Shown here piece after piece: positions 55,986 to 64,000 of a stretch of DNA of 64,000 nt (position 1 is its first letter; the number at the start of each line of letters is the position of its first letter). Location: assembly GCF_012911865.1 (NCBI RefSeq), contig NZ_JAAXYH010000015.1, positions 1 to 64,000 on the forward strand. Direction: 5' to 3'. Source of the stretch: Shewanella salipaludis (lineage in GTDB: Bacteria > Pseudomonadota > Gammaproteobacteria > Enterobacterales > Shewanellaceae). The notes under the pieces are model-generated. The model was not told where the DNA came from and ran no database searches. It saw nothing but the letters and a program-made list of their open reading frames with translations. The position numbers and the translations under genes are program-made.

Positions 55986-56094
55986 ATTGAGGGTCGTTAG
56001 AGCGATTTAGTGACACTTGAGTCTTGTTGAATTTAGCTTCTCCCCAAAAGAGCTAATTATTTTTTGCCGGTGACTCTGTCGTCGGCTTTTTTTT
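55986..56094 (+). ncRNA. Candidate second small RNA between spf and yihA
   Basis: About 65 bases after Spot 42 a possible promoter appears: TTTAAT (55951-55956), 17 bases, TATGCT (55974-55979). About 110 bases later stands a strong intrinsic terminator: a 9-bp stem GCCGGTGAC/GTCGTCGGC (two G-U pairs, TCT loop, 56066-56086) and eight T. No ORF with a ribosome site fits between. I recall that Vibrionaceae have a second small RNA just downstream of spf; whether this is its homologue needs comparison. Confidence 0.6.
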
Positions 56095-56198
56095 GTCTTA
56101 ATTCAACTGGATGAGGCGAGAAAGGAGCGAGAGAGGCCATGCTAATATAGCAGGCAAAGAAGGACGCCCGAACGGGCCGCCCTCGTTGCCGCTAAAGA

Positions 56199-56867
56199 TC
56201 ACTCTTCCAGGCTGGCCTGCTCTTCTTCTGTCAGCCACTGGGGATGGCACCACTCATTGAGTATGTTCAACACCTTAGGCTTGCCCGTTCCCTTGAGCGA
56301 TGAGAAAGGCTCCACCTGTACCCAGTCACCGAAATCAACCAAGGCCTTACGCACTTCATTTACCGTCTTCATCTTGGCGCTCTGGGCCAACTTGTCTGAC
56401 TTGGTTAACAGGGCCAACACAGGGATCTCGCTGGCGACGGCCCATTCGATCATCTGCATGTCCAAGTCTTTCAGCGGGTGGCGTATATCCATCAAGACCA
56501 CCACGCCACTCAAACAGGCGCGCTTCTGCAAATATTCACCCAAGGCTTGCTGCCACTTATGCTTCATCGCCAGCGGCACCTGGGCAAAGCCATAGCCGGG
56601 TAAGTCCACCAGCCTGCGTTGCTCATCCAGTTCGAAGACGTTGATCAACTGGGTTCGCCCCGGGGTTTTACTGGTACGCGCCAAGCTCTTCTGTTCAGTC
56701 AAGGCATTGAGCGCACTAGACTTTCCTGCATTTGAACGTCCTGCGAACGCAATTTCAATTCCCAGATCACCAGGGAGATATTGGTCCAGATGTGCAATGT
56801 CCGGTGCACTGATTAAAAACTTCGCCCTGCGAAAGTCGATCCGAGATTCAGTCACTGTTAACTCCAA
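56199..56867 (-). CDS. yihA: Ribosome-biogenesis GTPase YihA (EngB/YsxC)
   Basis: A 222-aa essential TrmE-Era-family GTPase for 50S subunit assembly. GTPase motifs are G1 GRSNAGKSS (about 42-50), G2 region SKTPGRTQ (about 66-73), G3 DLPGYGFA (about 88-95) and G4 TKSDK (about 155-159). Length and N-terminus match YihA. It is transcribed toward spf, and its 3' hairpin (GGACGCCC/GGGCGTCC-like, near 56160-56185) may limit read-through. It is divergent from cytochrome c4. Confidence 0.97.
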   Translation of the reverse strand: MELTVTESRIDFRRAKFLISAPDIAHLDQYLPGDLGIEIAFAGRSNAGKSSALNALTEQKSLARTSKTPGRTQLINVFELDEQRRLVDLPGYGFAQVPLAMKHKWQQALGEYLQKRACLSGVVVLMDIRHPLKDLDMQMIEWAVASEIPVLALLTKSDKLAQSAKMKTVNEVRKALVDFGDWVQVEPFSSLKGTGKPKVLNILNEWCHPQWLTEEEQASLEE

Positions 56868-57023
56868 TTTTTTTGCTACGCAATACCATAATTATTGAAC
56901 AATGGCTTACTTTTCCACGTTTTCGTGTAAAATATTCACCGATCACATTGAATCTATTTTACCACGCTTGCGGGTCAGCCTAGTAAGCTCAGGACAATAA
57001 TCTTAACAAGAAGTTGGAACGCC

Positions 57024-57647
57024 ATGAAAAAGTTAGCTCTTGCGTTGTCTGTCGTCATCGCCACCTTATCTTCATCAGCTATGGCTGAAGGTAATGCTGA
57101 AGCGGGAAAAACCAAGGCGATCATGTGCTCTGCCTGTCACGGTATGGACGGCAACAGTATGATCGACATGTACCCGAAACTCGCTGGTCAACATGCCACT
57201 TACTTACAGAAACAGCTGCAAGATTTTCGTGCTGCAGCCCAAACTGGCGGTAAAGAAGGGCGTATGGACCCTATCATGGGTGGGATGACGGTCGGACTGA
57301 AAGACCAAGATATTGAAGATATTGCCGCCTTCTTCTCCAGCCAGACTAAGCAGGTTGCCGACGTTAAGGATGTGCCCGTCCTGGGCGAACAGCTTTACAA
57401 GGGGGGTGATGTCAGTCGCGGTATCACAGCCTGTATGGCTTGTCATGGTCCAGAAGGCAAAGGTGCCGGACTGGCCGGCTTCCCTTCGATTGACGGTCAA
57501 CATGCCAATTACATCAAGATCCAGCTGACCAAGTTCCGCAATGCCGACCGTCATAACGATTTAAACGGTATGATGCAGGATATCGCCAAGAAGTTGAATG
57601 ATGCGGATATCGAGGCATTATCCAAATATATATCAAGCATTAAGTAA
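57024..57647 (+). CDS. Dihaem cytochrome c4
   Basis: A 207-aa periplasmic dihaem c-type cytochrome. The signal peptide (1-21) ends at AMA. Two CxxCH sites are visible: CSACHG (about 35-40) and CMACHG (about 136-141), with Met ligands in the two half-domains (MDPIMGGM and NGMMQDI regions). The halves are internally similar (LAGQHATYLQKQL and IDGQHANYIKIQL). Cytochrome c4 passes electrons to terminal oxidases or other periplasmic reductases. The yihA-c4 neighbourhood is common in gammaproteobacteria. It is followed by a terminator. Confidence 0.96.
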   Translation: MKKLALALSVVIATLSSSAMAEGNAEAGKTKAIMCSACHGMDGNSMIDMYPKLAGQHATYLQKQLQDFRAAAQTGGKEGRMDPIMGGMTVGLKDQDIEDIAAFFSSQTKQVADVKDVPVLGEQLYKGGDVSRGITACMACHGPEGKGAGLAGFPSIDGQHANYIKIQLTKFRNADRHNDLNGMMQDIAKKLNDADIEALSKYISSIK

Positions 57648-57661
57648 TAGTTTGCTTGCTT

Positions 57662-57688
57662 AAAAAGGGTGGGGATCCACCCTTTTTT
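57662..57688 (+). terminator. Terminator after cytochrome c4
   Basis: AAAAAGGGTGG - GGAT - CCACCCTTTTTT: a stem with flanking A/T runs starting 15 bases after the stop codon. It should isolate the cytochrome c4 mRNA from the RNA gene downstream. Confidence 0.9.
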
Positions 57689-57732
57689 ACCCCAAAAAAG
57701 CTTACGTTTACGTCAACTTACCACATTCTTGC

Positions 57733-57761
57733 TTGACATAGATCACAGATTTAGGTCTAAT
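57733..57761 (+). promoter_or_regulatory. Candidate sigma-70 promoter upstream of the Csr-type RNA
   Basis: A perfect TTGACA (57733-57738) is followed after 17-19 bases by TCTAAT/TAATAG. An AGATCACA element in the spacer resembles a CRP half-site. If used, the transcript would have about 180 bases of leader before the GGA-rich part; it might instead serve an unrelated short transcript. The region 57770-57925 is AT-rich and has no gene. Confidence 0.4.
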
Positions 57762-57924
57762 AGCGCCGTACCGGGATAAACCCATCTGTATGTATAAAAA
57801 TAAGCATTCCAACATGCAGTTTTCGGTATGTTTACATTTAAGATATAAGAATAAAGTCAAACAATAACAATAATATACTTAAGACCACTCACCAATAATA
57901 ACAATGAGTCGTGATTTCAATTTG

Positions 57925-58371
57925 AAATCCAGGTCAGAACAACTTGTAAGGATTAGGCCGATAACGCCAACTGCTGATTAGCACTGCCTTACATTTCAGG
58001 GAAACTCGCTCCATCAGGATGCAATTTGAATGATTCAAATTGTGGCATAGGAAGCTAACGCTTTGGATGCACTGGCCGGACGCTGGTTATCACTGGAGAT
58101 ACTTAGCTCTGACATGGATTGTTCACTAAAGGTCACAGATGACGCCGATATATGATGAGTCGCAAGACCATCTACGGAAGCTGTTGTCAGGATGGCGACG
58201 GAATACTAATAAAGTGTCGGGACGACCACGAACTAAAGCGGCGCACGGAAAGCAGCAAAAAAAAGATGGATAATGACCGGGAAAGTCGCATAGCAAGTAC
58301 GGATACTTGAACTCAGAATAAGGTGCATTAAGCACTGTTTATGAGGCGGCAGTCATACTGCCGCCTTTTTT
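57925..58371 (+). ncRNA. CsrB/CsrC-family regulatory RNA (CsrA sponge)
   Basis: This stretch without a gene contains about 16 GGA motifs between 57950 and 58303, several as classical CsrA sites (TCAGGAT at 58015 and 58188, CAGGGA at 57998, CGGGA at 58218 and 58278). Many sit in hairpin loops, for example AAGTA-CGGA-TACTT (58295-58308), GAC-CGGGAAA-GTC and GTTGTC-AGGAT-GGCGAC. It ends in a strong terminator, GGCGGCAGT-CAT-ACTGCCGCC-T6 (58345-58371). Such RNAs titrate the translational regulator CsrA. In E. coli csrC also lies beside yihA/yihI. The 5' end is uncertain: TATACT at 57874 or the TTGACA promoter at 57733 could start it further upstream. I did not find a clear GacA/UvrY box. Confidence 0.85.
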
Positions 58372-58476
58372 CTACCCGCTATTCTAAGATAACGCCTGTA
58401 AGATCAACACGCTTCCTTATGCTCAGCCGCTTGTGCTGGTATACTCAACTATCCCATAGCAGCTCCGAACCATTCA

Positions 58477-59142
58477 ATGCGTCGATGCCCCCTCTGTCAC
58501 AGCCAAGATGCCGCTTTCTTCCACCAAGACAAGAAACGTGCCTTCTATGCCTGTGAACATTGCGGATTGATCTTTGCCGATGCAGCTTCCCACTTGCCAC
58601 CTGCGGCCGAAAAGCACAGATATGGACGCGCCAGGGCAAGCGCCAAGCAGCGGCAACTGGCACAGTTTATCTTACCTTTGCTATCACAACTGGCGCAGCA
58701 ACAGGCGGGACGGCTCAGGGGTCTGAACTTTGGCAGGGTATTGGATGATGCCAGCCTGAGTAACCTGGAGGCCGCCGGACATACGCTCAAGCAGTACGAT
58801 CCCTTCTTCGCACCGGATCATGAGGCGCTGCGCCAGCGCTATGACTTCGTCTGCAGCTACCGGGTCTTCGAGCATTTCCAAGATCCCCTCAAGGAATGGT
58901 CACTGATCTCACGCCTGCTCAATCCCGGCGGCTGGCTGGCCATAGGTACCCCCTTGCTGACGGACTTAGCCGGCTTCGCCAAGTGGCATTACAAGAACAA
59001 TCTGACCCATGTCAGCTTCTACCAGAGACGCACCTTCGAATTTCTGGCACAGAAAGGCGATTTTGCGCTATTATTTGCCGCAAAAGACCTCATTTTGATG
59101 CAAAAAACATCTGAGTCTGGTATAAATCGCGACCCTATTTAG
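58477..59142 (+). CDS. Class I SAM-dependent methyltransferase with N-terminal zinc ribbon (221 aa)
   Basis: The N-terminus has a four-cysteine zinc ribbon (CPLC at 4-7, CEHCG at 26-30). The remainder is a compact methyltransferase fold: GLNFGRVLDDASLSNLEAAGHTLKQYDPF is a degenerate SAM-binding region, and FVCSYRVFEHFQDPLKEWSLISRLLNPGGWLAIGTP (about 126-161) is the typical motif-IV-to-VI segment. The glycine-rich SAM loop is weak (GLNFGR), so activity is not assured. The substrate is unknown. It follows the Csr-type RNA terminator and precedes yihI by 64 bases. Confidence 0.85.
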   Translation: MRRCPLCHSQDAAFFHQDKKRAFYACEHCGLIFADAASHLPPAAEKHRYGRARASAKQRQLAQFILPLLSQLAQQQAGRLRGLNFGRVLDDASLSNLEAAGHTLKQYDPFFAPDHEALRQRYDFVCSYRVFEHFQDPLKEWSLISRLLNPGGWLAIGTPLLTDLAGFAKWHYKNNLTHVSFYQRRTFEFLAQKGDFALLFAAKDLILMQKTSESGINRDPI

Positions 59143-59206
59143 TACCAGAGAGAGTGACTCACACTCAAGCTTTCTGGCCACACCTTGTAAACCAATTGAG
59201 AAAACC

Positions 59207-59752
59207 ATGTCTCGTAGCAAGAAAACGCGCAAGGGCGGCGAGAACAGCCCTAAGTTGCAGCCCAGAACAAAGAAGCAAGACCGTACCAGCGTAACGACCA
59301 AGCGCAAGGAGTCAGGCAACAAGTCCGGCAGTCGTCATAACGAGAGTCTGATCCAACAACAGGCTCCCCAGAGCGACCTTGCCAAGAAAAAGGATCCCCG
59401 TCATGGCAGCAAGAAAGCCGTGGTCCTGGAATTGCCGGTCAGCAAGGTCGAAGCAGCCAAACCCAAGGCGAAACAGCCTAAGCTGAGCGACGAGCAGAGA
59501 CTGCTCCAACTCGAAGACGATCCAAGACTGAACAGCTTGCTGGATATGCTCGAAGAAGGCCGGGATCTCAAGGATAGCGACCAAAAGTGGCTGGATCAGC
59601 AACTCAACAAGATCGAGGCCCTGATGCATAAGCTGGGGATCACCGATGGGGATGAACCCCAAGCCAAGCCCAAGAGCCTCTCGGATGACGACTTGCTGGA
59701 AAAATTTGAATCCGGCGCCGATTTGCTCAAGGCTTACCAAGACAAAGACTAG
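59207..59752 (+). CDS. yihI: YihI, GTPase-activating protein for Der
   Basis: A 181-aa protein: a highly basic, Ser/Lys/Arg/Gln-rich N-terminal half (1-90; SRSKKTRKGG start) and an acidic C-terminal half (LSDEQRLLQLEDDPRLNSLLDMLEEG, about 96-121). YihI binds the ribosome-assembly GTPase Der (EngA) and stimulates GTP hydrolysis, damping 50S maturation. It has no catalytic motif of its own. Its position near yihA and hemN matches E. coli synteny. It is followed by the DUF2489 gene after about 80 bases. Confidence 0.93.
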   Translation: MSRSKKTRKGGENSPKLQPRTKKQDRTSVTTKRKESGNKSGSRHNESLIQQQAPQSDLAKKKDPRHGSKKAVVLELPVSKVEAAKPKAKQPKLSDEQRLLQLEDDPRLNSLLDMLEEGRDLKDSDQKWLDQQLNKIEALMHKLGITDGDEPQAKPKSLSDDDLLEKFESGADLLKAYQDKD

Positions 59753-59832
59753 TTCAGCGTTTGGAGCCGATGCCGGCCATGACAGCGGCATCGGAACCCT
59801 GCGTATATACGTCATCCCAGAAGGAGTCTCCT

Positions 59833-60300
59833 GTGTCCACGGCACTCATCATACTCGGCCTCATAGTCATAGTCGCACTGAGTGGTTACGCCACCTCACT
59901 CTTGCTCAGACTCAGACGACAGAGCCACAGCCAGCGGGAGGCGGCCCTCCTCCGCAAGGCCGAAGCCGATGCCAAACGGGCCGGAGTACTGGACGACATC
60001 CGCTACATAGCCACCGCCATGGTGGAAGAGCGCTGTGAGATCTCAGAGGGTGTGGTGCGCATCGTCAAACTGTTCGAGGCCATCTCCTTGAGCGAAAGGG
60101 TCAGCCCGGATTATCCGACCTTATTCATGCACTTCGACCGCATCAAGGCGCACCCTATAATGGAAGCCCGTCAGGCGCTGCCTAAGCAGGAAAGGATGAA
60201 GCTGGATCTGGCCAGAATGAAGTCCGAGGCCGAGCTCGAGGAAGGCATTCTCCATGATGCCCGCAAGCTGATGGATTACCGCCCCAAGGCCATGCACTAG
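59833..60300 (+). CDS. DUF2489 family membrane-anchored protein (155 aa)
   Basis: The start is GTG at 59833, supported by AAGGAG 6 bases upstream; an in-frame ATG at 59761 lacks a ribosome site. It has one N-terminal transmembrane helix (about 4-22), then a coiled, basic stretch (LRRQSHSQREAALLRKAEADAKRAG) and a helical cytoplasmic domain with YIATAMVEERCEISEGVVRI. The family is a conserved uncharacterised one found next to yihI and hemN in Shewanella and Vibrio. No enzymatic motif is visible. Confidence 0.85.
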   Translation: MSTALIILGLIVIVALSGYATSLLLRLRRQSHSQREAALLRKAEADAKRAGVLDDIRYIATAMVEERCEISEGVVRIVKLFEAISLSERVSPDYPTLFMHFDRIKAHPIMEARQALPKQERMKLDLARMKSEAELEEGILHDARKLMDYRPKAMH

Positions 60301-60464
60301 TCCGTCTCGCTCGCCGCTCCCCATCAGCTGCGCCTCCCGGATCGCATTGCGGCCCACTCGGCACCCAAGGTGCGTTTTGCACCCTTTTGCCTGTCTAGAT
60401 CAAAGTAATTAGTGGCTGCAAGCCCCATACTGACGTCGTTATCACTAGACTCGGGAGAAACGCC

Positions 60465-61841
60465 TTGCAGCAGCCAACACAAGATCATTGGGATAGTGCC
60501 ATGATAGAGAAGTATAATTACAGCGGCCCCCGCTATACTTCCTACCCGACGGCGTTGGAATTCGACACGGGTTTCACCGAGCCCGACTTGCTGGCGGCGA
60601 TCGAAAACAGTGAGACCAACAGACTCTCGCTCTATCTCCATATCCCCTTCTGTGCCAAGCTCTGCTACTACTGTGGTTGCAATAAGATCATCACCCGCCA
60701 TGCCCATAAGGCGGAACAGTATCTAGCCTACCTGGCGACGGAAATCATCGCGCGCGCGCCCCTGTTCAAAGATTATACCGTGACCCAGATGCATTGGGGC
60801 GGCGGCACCCCGACCTTCTTGCAGCCGGAACAGATACTGCAACTGACCACTCTGCTTAAGACCCATTTCAACTTCGCCGAGCAGGGGGAGTTTTCCATCG
60901 AAGTGGATCCGAGGGAAATAGCACTCGAGATGCTCGACACCCTCAAGCAGGCCGGCTTTAACCGTATCTCGGTCGGCGTGCAGGATTTCAATAAGGAAGT
61001 ACAAAAGGCGGTCAACCGCGAGCAGGACGAGCAGTTTATCTTCGATCTGATCGCCAGGGCCAAGGCGTTGGGATTCGTGTCGACCAATGTGGATCTCATC
61101 TATGGCCTGCCACTGCAGACCCCGGAGAGCTTCGCCAAGACCATAGCCCGTACCATAGAGCTGTCGCCGGACCGACTGTCGGTATTCAACTATGCGCATC
61201 TGCCGTCGCGTTTCGCCGCCCAGCGCAAGATCAAGGAGGATGACTTGCCCTCCGCCAGGGCCAAGCTCGCCATGTTGCAGCAGACGATCGACGCCTTAAC
61301 CCAGGCCGGCTACCAATATATAGGCATGGATCACTTCGCCAAGCCGGAGGATGAGCTCGCAGTGCTGCAACGCGAAGGCAAGCTGCACCGTAACTTCCAG
61401 GGGTACACCACCCAGCCCGAATGTGACCTATTGGGACTCGGAGTCTCCTCCATCAGCCAGATTGGCACTTGTTATGCCCAGAACCAGAAAGACATACAGG
61501 CCTATTATCAGTCGATAGATGCCAGCCGCCAGGCATTATGGCAAGGCTGCAGCCTGAGCCGGGATGATGAAATCCGCCGTCAGGTCATCAAGCAGTTGAT
61601 CTGCCATTTCGAGCTGGACATGGCCAAGGTAGACGACGCCTTAGGGATCGACTTCGAAGACTACTTCGCCGAAGATCTCAAACTGTTGCAGACCTTCCTC
61701 GACGATCGACTGGTCAGCATCCAGGACAGGAAGATAAGCATCAATCCCACCGGCCGCCTGTTGATCCGCAACATCTGCATGTGTTTCGATGTTTATTTCC
61801 GCCAGAAGGCGCGCCAGCAGCAATTTTCCCGGGTGATTTAA
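60465..61841 (+). CDS. hemN: Oxygen-independent coproporphyrinogen III oxidase HemN
   Basis: A 458-aa radical-SAM enzyme that decarboxylates coproporphyrinogen III to protoporphyrinogen IX without oxygen, for anaerobic haem synthesis. The 4Fe-4S motif is CxxxCxxC-x-C in FCAKLCYYCGCNK (about 63-75). NYSGPRYTSYPTALEF near the start and the SFAKT..LSPDRLSVFNYAHLP region are typical of HemN rather than HemW. Translation starts at TTG 60465 with GGGAG 8 bases upstream, giving the same N-terminal length as E. coli HemN; an ATG 36 bases later would truncate it. Confidence 0.97.
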   Translation: MQQPTQDHWDSAMIEKYNYSGPRYTSYPTALEFDTGFTEPDLLAAIENSETNRLSLYLHIPFCAKLCYYCGCNKIITRHAHKAEQYLAYLATEIIARAPLFKDYTVTQMHWGGGTPTFLQPEQILQLTTLLKTHFNFAEQGEFSIEVDPREIALEMLDTLKQAGFNRISVGVQDFNKEVQKAVNREQDEQFIFDLIARAKALGFVSTNVDLIYGLPLQTPESFAKTIARTIELSPDRLSVFNYAHLPSRFAAQRKIKEDDLPSARAKLAMLQQTIDALTQAGYQYIGMDHFAKPEDELAVLQREGKLHRNFQGYTTQPECDLLGLGVSSISQIGTCYAQNQKDIQAYYQSIDASRQALWQGCSLSRDDEIRRQVIKQLICHFELDMAKVDDALGIDFEDYFAEDLKLLQTFLDDRLVSIQDRKISINPTGRLLIRNICMCFDVYFRQKARQQQFSRVI

Positions 61842-61855
61842 TTTCTCGGCAACAT

Positions 61856-61887
61856 AAAAAAACCGGCAATCATGCCGGTTTTTTTTG
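61856..61887. terminator. Bidirectional terminator between hemN and add
   Basis: AAAAAACCGGCA - ATCA - TGCCGGTTTTTTTT: a 7-bp GC-rich stem with A and T runs on either side, serving the convergent hemN and add genes. Confidence 0.92.
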
Positions 61888-61904
61888 CAGACAGAATCAG
61901 GATA

Positions 61905-62900
61905 TCAGGCCTTGGCGGCGTAGAGCGCCTTGCGTTCGCTGTCCGACAGGAAAGCCATCTCGACACCATTGCGCTGCAACTGTGCCAGCTCGCTGTCGCT
62001 GAAGCCCATCTCGGACTTGGCCACCTGATATTCATGGGCTATATCTATGTTGCTCACCCCGGGATCGTCTGTGTTGAGGCCGATCAGCACCCCGGCTTCC
62101 ATGAAGGTGCGCAGCGGGTGAGTATCGTAGGAGGCCACGGTGGAAGTGTGCAGGTTGCTGGTCGGGCAGGACTCTATGCCAATCCTATGCTTCGCCAGAT
62201 ACTCCATCAACTTGGGATCATGCACGGCATTCACCCCATGACCTATACGGGTCGCCCCCAATTCCTGGATAGCCTGCCACATGCTCTGGGAGCCGGCAGC
62301 CTCACCCGCATGGGCCGTGATAGCCAAGCCGGCATCGCGCACCCGCTTGAAGTGATCATTGAATAACTCACCCGGGAAGCCCAGCTCGTCGCCGGCAAGA
62401 TCCATGGCCACCAGATGATCTCTATGTGCCAGCAGACCATTCAGCTCCTGCATGCAGGCTTGCTGTCCGAAGGAGCGGGACAGTATGCCTATCAGCTTGA
62501 CCTGGACCTTATGGTCCCGCAAACCGGCACGCACACCGTCGATCACTGCCTCGACCACGCCTTCAATGGGCAGTTTATGATTCATCGCCATGTAATAAGG
62601 GCTGAAACGCAGCTCGGTATAATCCAGTCCGGAAAGAGCGGCATCGGCCACGTTTTCGTAGGCGACCCGCTTCACGGCATCGAGATCGGCGAGCACGGCC
62701 ACCATCCAGTCCAGCTTCTTCAAGAAAGCCACCAGACTCGATTCTTTACCCTGAATTTGTACGAAAGGCGCCAAGCCGGCCAAGCTGTCGGCGGGTAAGG
62801 CAATGCCATGTTGGTGTCCCAAATCCCAAATCGTCTCGACCCGGACATTGCCGTCCAGATGACGATGCAGATCCACCAACGGAATGGATGTATCAATCAT
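61905..62900 (-). CDS. add: Adenosine deaminase
   Basis: A 331-aa zinc metalloenzyme of the amidohydrolase fold that deaminates adenosine or deoxyadenosine to inosine. It carries the zinc ligands HxH in VDLHRHLDG (about 9-17), [10 protein letters not shown] (about 196-205, third His and catalytic Glu), GHGVNAVHD (about 220-228) and LNTDDPGVS (about 276-284, Asp). The start at 62900 has AAGGGG 6 bases upstream; a frame reaching 62975 is not supported. It is divergent from the DUF885 gene with 230 bases of promoter region between. Confidence 0.95.
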   Translation of the reverse strand: MIDTSIPLVDLHRHLDGNVRVETIWDLGHQHGIALPADSLAGLAPFVQIQGKESSLVAFLKKLDWMVAVLADLDAVKRVAYENVADAALSGLDYTELRFSPYYMAMNHKLPIEGVVEAVIDGVRAGLRDHKVQVKLIGILSRSFGQQACMQELNGLLAHRDHLVAMDLAGDELGFPGELFNDHFKRVRDAGLAITAHAGEAAGSQSMWQAIQELGATRIGHGVNAVHDPKLMEYLAKHRIGIESCPTSNLHTSTVASYDTHPLRTFMEAGVLIGLNTDDPGVSNIDIAHEYQVAKSEMGFSDSELAQLQRNGVEMAFLSDSERKALYAAKA

Positions 62901-63132
62901 AATTAACCCCTTGTGAACTACCCTGCCAATGCTGTTGTTATTTGGTCCTGGGTGGAAGGCTAGTTTAACACGCATTCGCCGCCACTTTTTGGCCTATGCC
63001 GATATTTATCTGAGGGTCGACGAGCCGGCCGAAATACATTTGGTCACATTTGGCCCGGCCCCCTGGGCTGCCCTCTCGGCTGACGATAGGGCATAATCGG
63101 CCAGACTAGAATGAATAATAAAGGAAAATTGC

Positions 63133-64000
63133 ATGTACAAGCCTCTCATGCCCCTGCTGCTGGCCGCTTCCCTGTGCGCCTGCCAAACCCTGCCCCCTGC
63201 CGACACCGGCCAGGTCCCCAGCACTCAAACCCAACCACTGATAGCGCCTGGCTTGCAGGCGATCATCGACAGAGACTGGCAAATCCAGTTGCAGACCAGC
63301 CCCGACCTGGCCCACGGCCAAGGGGATGAGAGCGCCGCGGCTAAGCTGCCGGACTTGTCTCCCGGGGCCCTGGCCGGCACCCATGCAGCGCAGAAACGCT
63401 TGCTCGACGAGCTCAAGCAGTTGGATAAGACAGGCTTCAGCAAGACCGACAAGATCAACGCCAAGATACTCCAGGATCAGCTGCAAAATAGCGTCGACCT
63501 GTACCAGTATAAGGATCACTACCTGCCGATCACCGCCGAGAGTGGCTTCCATGCCGAGATTGCCAACATAGCCACAGCGCGCTTCGCCACCATGGCGGAT
63601 TATCAACACTACCTGGCTAAATTGCGCGCCCTGCCAGACTACTTCGCCCAGCAGACCCATTGGCTGCGCCAGGGGCTGGCCGCCGGCATCACGCCTCCCA
63701 AGGTCACCTTGAAAGGTTTCGAAGACAGCATCAGCGCCTTCATGGTGCCTGTAGAGCAGAGCGGTTACTTCAAGCCCTTCACCCTGTATCCGAGTCACTT
63801 CAGCGCCACCGAAAAGGCCCGGCTGACGGCGGAAGGACGGCGGCTGGTGCAGACGCTCGTCTTGCCCTCATACCGGCAGTTTTACGACTTCATGACCCAG
63901 GAGTACATCCCCAACGCCCGCACCGACATAGCCGCGTCCAGCCTGCCCGAGGGTGAGGCGTTTTACGCGAACCGGGTCCGTTATTACACCACCCTGGATA
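63133..64000 (+). CDS. DUF885 family lipoprotein, 5' part only (runs off the window)
   Basis: The frame is open from ATG 63133 (AAGGA about 7 bases upstream) to the end, giving the first 289 residues of what is normally a ~600-aa protein. A lipoprotein signal is visible: LLLAASLCAC with the lipobox cysteine at about 17. The DUF885 fold shows in GFHAEIANIATARFATMADYQHYLAKLRALPDYFAQQTHWLRQG (about 137-180) and GITPPKVTLKGFED. DUF885 proteins resemble M3/M32-type helical metallopeptidases; the HExxH-type motif expected toward the C-terminus lies outside the window, so activity cannot be judged. Confidence 0.9.
   Translation, partial: MYKPLMPLLLAASLCACQTLPPADTGQVPSTQTQPLIAPGLQAIIDRDWQIQLQTSPDLAHGQGDESAAAKLPDLSPGALAGTHAAQKRLLDELKQLDKTGFSKTDKINAKILQDQLQNSVDLYQYKDHYLPITAESGFHAEIANIATARFATMADYQHYLAKLRALPDYFAQQTHWLRQGLAAGITPPKVTLKGFEDSISAFMVPVEQSGYFKPFTLYPSHFSATEKARLTAEGRRLVQTLVLPSYRQFYDFMTQEYIPNARTDIAASSLPEGEAFYANRVRYYTTLD

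Noticed and set aside
58126..58335. A 69-codon minus-strand frame in the yihA-yihI gap
   Set aside because: Lies inside the GGA-rich Csr-type RNA; no ribosome site.

Overview
The window looks like a chromosomal segment of a Shewanella-like marine gammaproteobacterium. The evidence is the gene order polA - Spot 42 - yihA - cytochrome c4 - Csr-type RNA - yihI - hemN, a RyhB core identical to the E. coli one, an ExeM-type nuclease with a GlyGly-CTERM tail, kbl-tdh followed by glpE-glpG, and kdkA next to waaA. Base composition is moderately high GC, except for AT-rich intergenic regions and the extreme 3' end of the giant adhesin gene.

Left third (about 1-22400, minus strand): a two-partner secretion locus. 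A class I cyclic-di-GMP riboswitch leads into tpsB (outer-membrane transporter) and then a 19.9 kb tpsA gene (6641 aa, CdiA/FHA-like). tpsA ends in an AT-rich toxin-like segment that overlaps, by one base, a small candidate immunity gene. The riboswitch implies that production of this surface protein follows c-di-GMP, as expected for an adhesin or contact-dependent effector.

22400-34300: a lone attC-like palindrome and a SnoaL-like gene, the secreted nuclease exeM, a YeiH transporter behind a 16-bp tandem repeat, a possible 52-aa membrane protein, a PqiA-domain protein, an HD-GYP c-di-GMP phosphodiesterase with a long leader, menF, a periplasmic solute-binding-like protein, the queuosine-precursor transporter yhhQ, a GNAT enzyme, and a Fur-controlled RyhB RNA.

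34300-47300: a small membrane protein and mutM. Next come two envelope-glycan groups. One is a tightly coupled trio of a polyprenyl-phosphate glycosyltransferase, a VTT membrane protein and an ArnT-like GT39. The other is an LPS/capsule set: a Wzi-family porin, four cytoplasmic glycosyltransferases, kdkA and waaA. coaD lies among them.

47300-64000: a TetR regulator, kbl-tdh, glpE-glpG, elbB, polA (with a perfect DnaA box upstream), Spot 42 and a second probable small RNA, yihA, cytochrome c4, a CsrB/CsrC-family RNA with about 16 GGA motifs, a zinc-ribbon methyltransferase, yihI, a DUF2489 protein, hemN, add, and the start of a DUF885 lipoprotein cut by the window edge.

The main surprise is the density of RNA regulation: one riboswitch and four trans-acting RNAs (three recognised, one new candidate) in 64 kb. 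The riboswitch-controlled CdiA-like system, with an HExxH motif just before its toxin segment, is the most promising candidate for a distinctive biological system.
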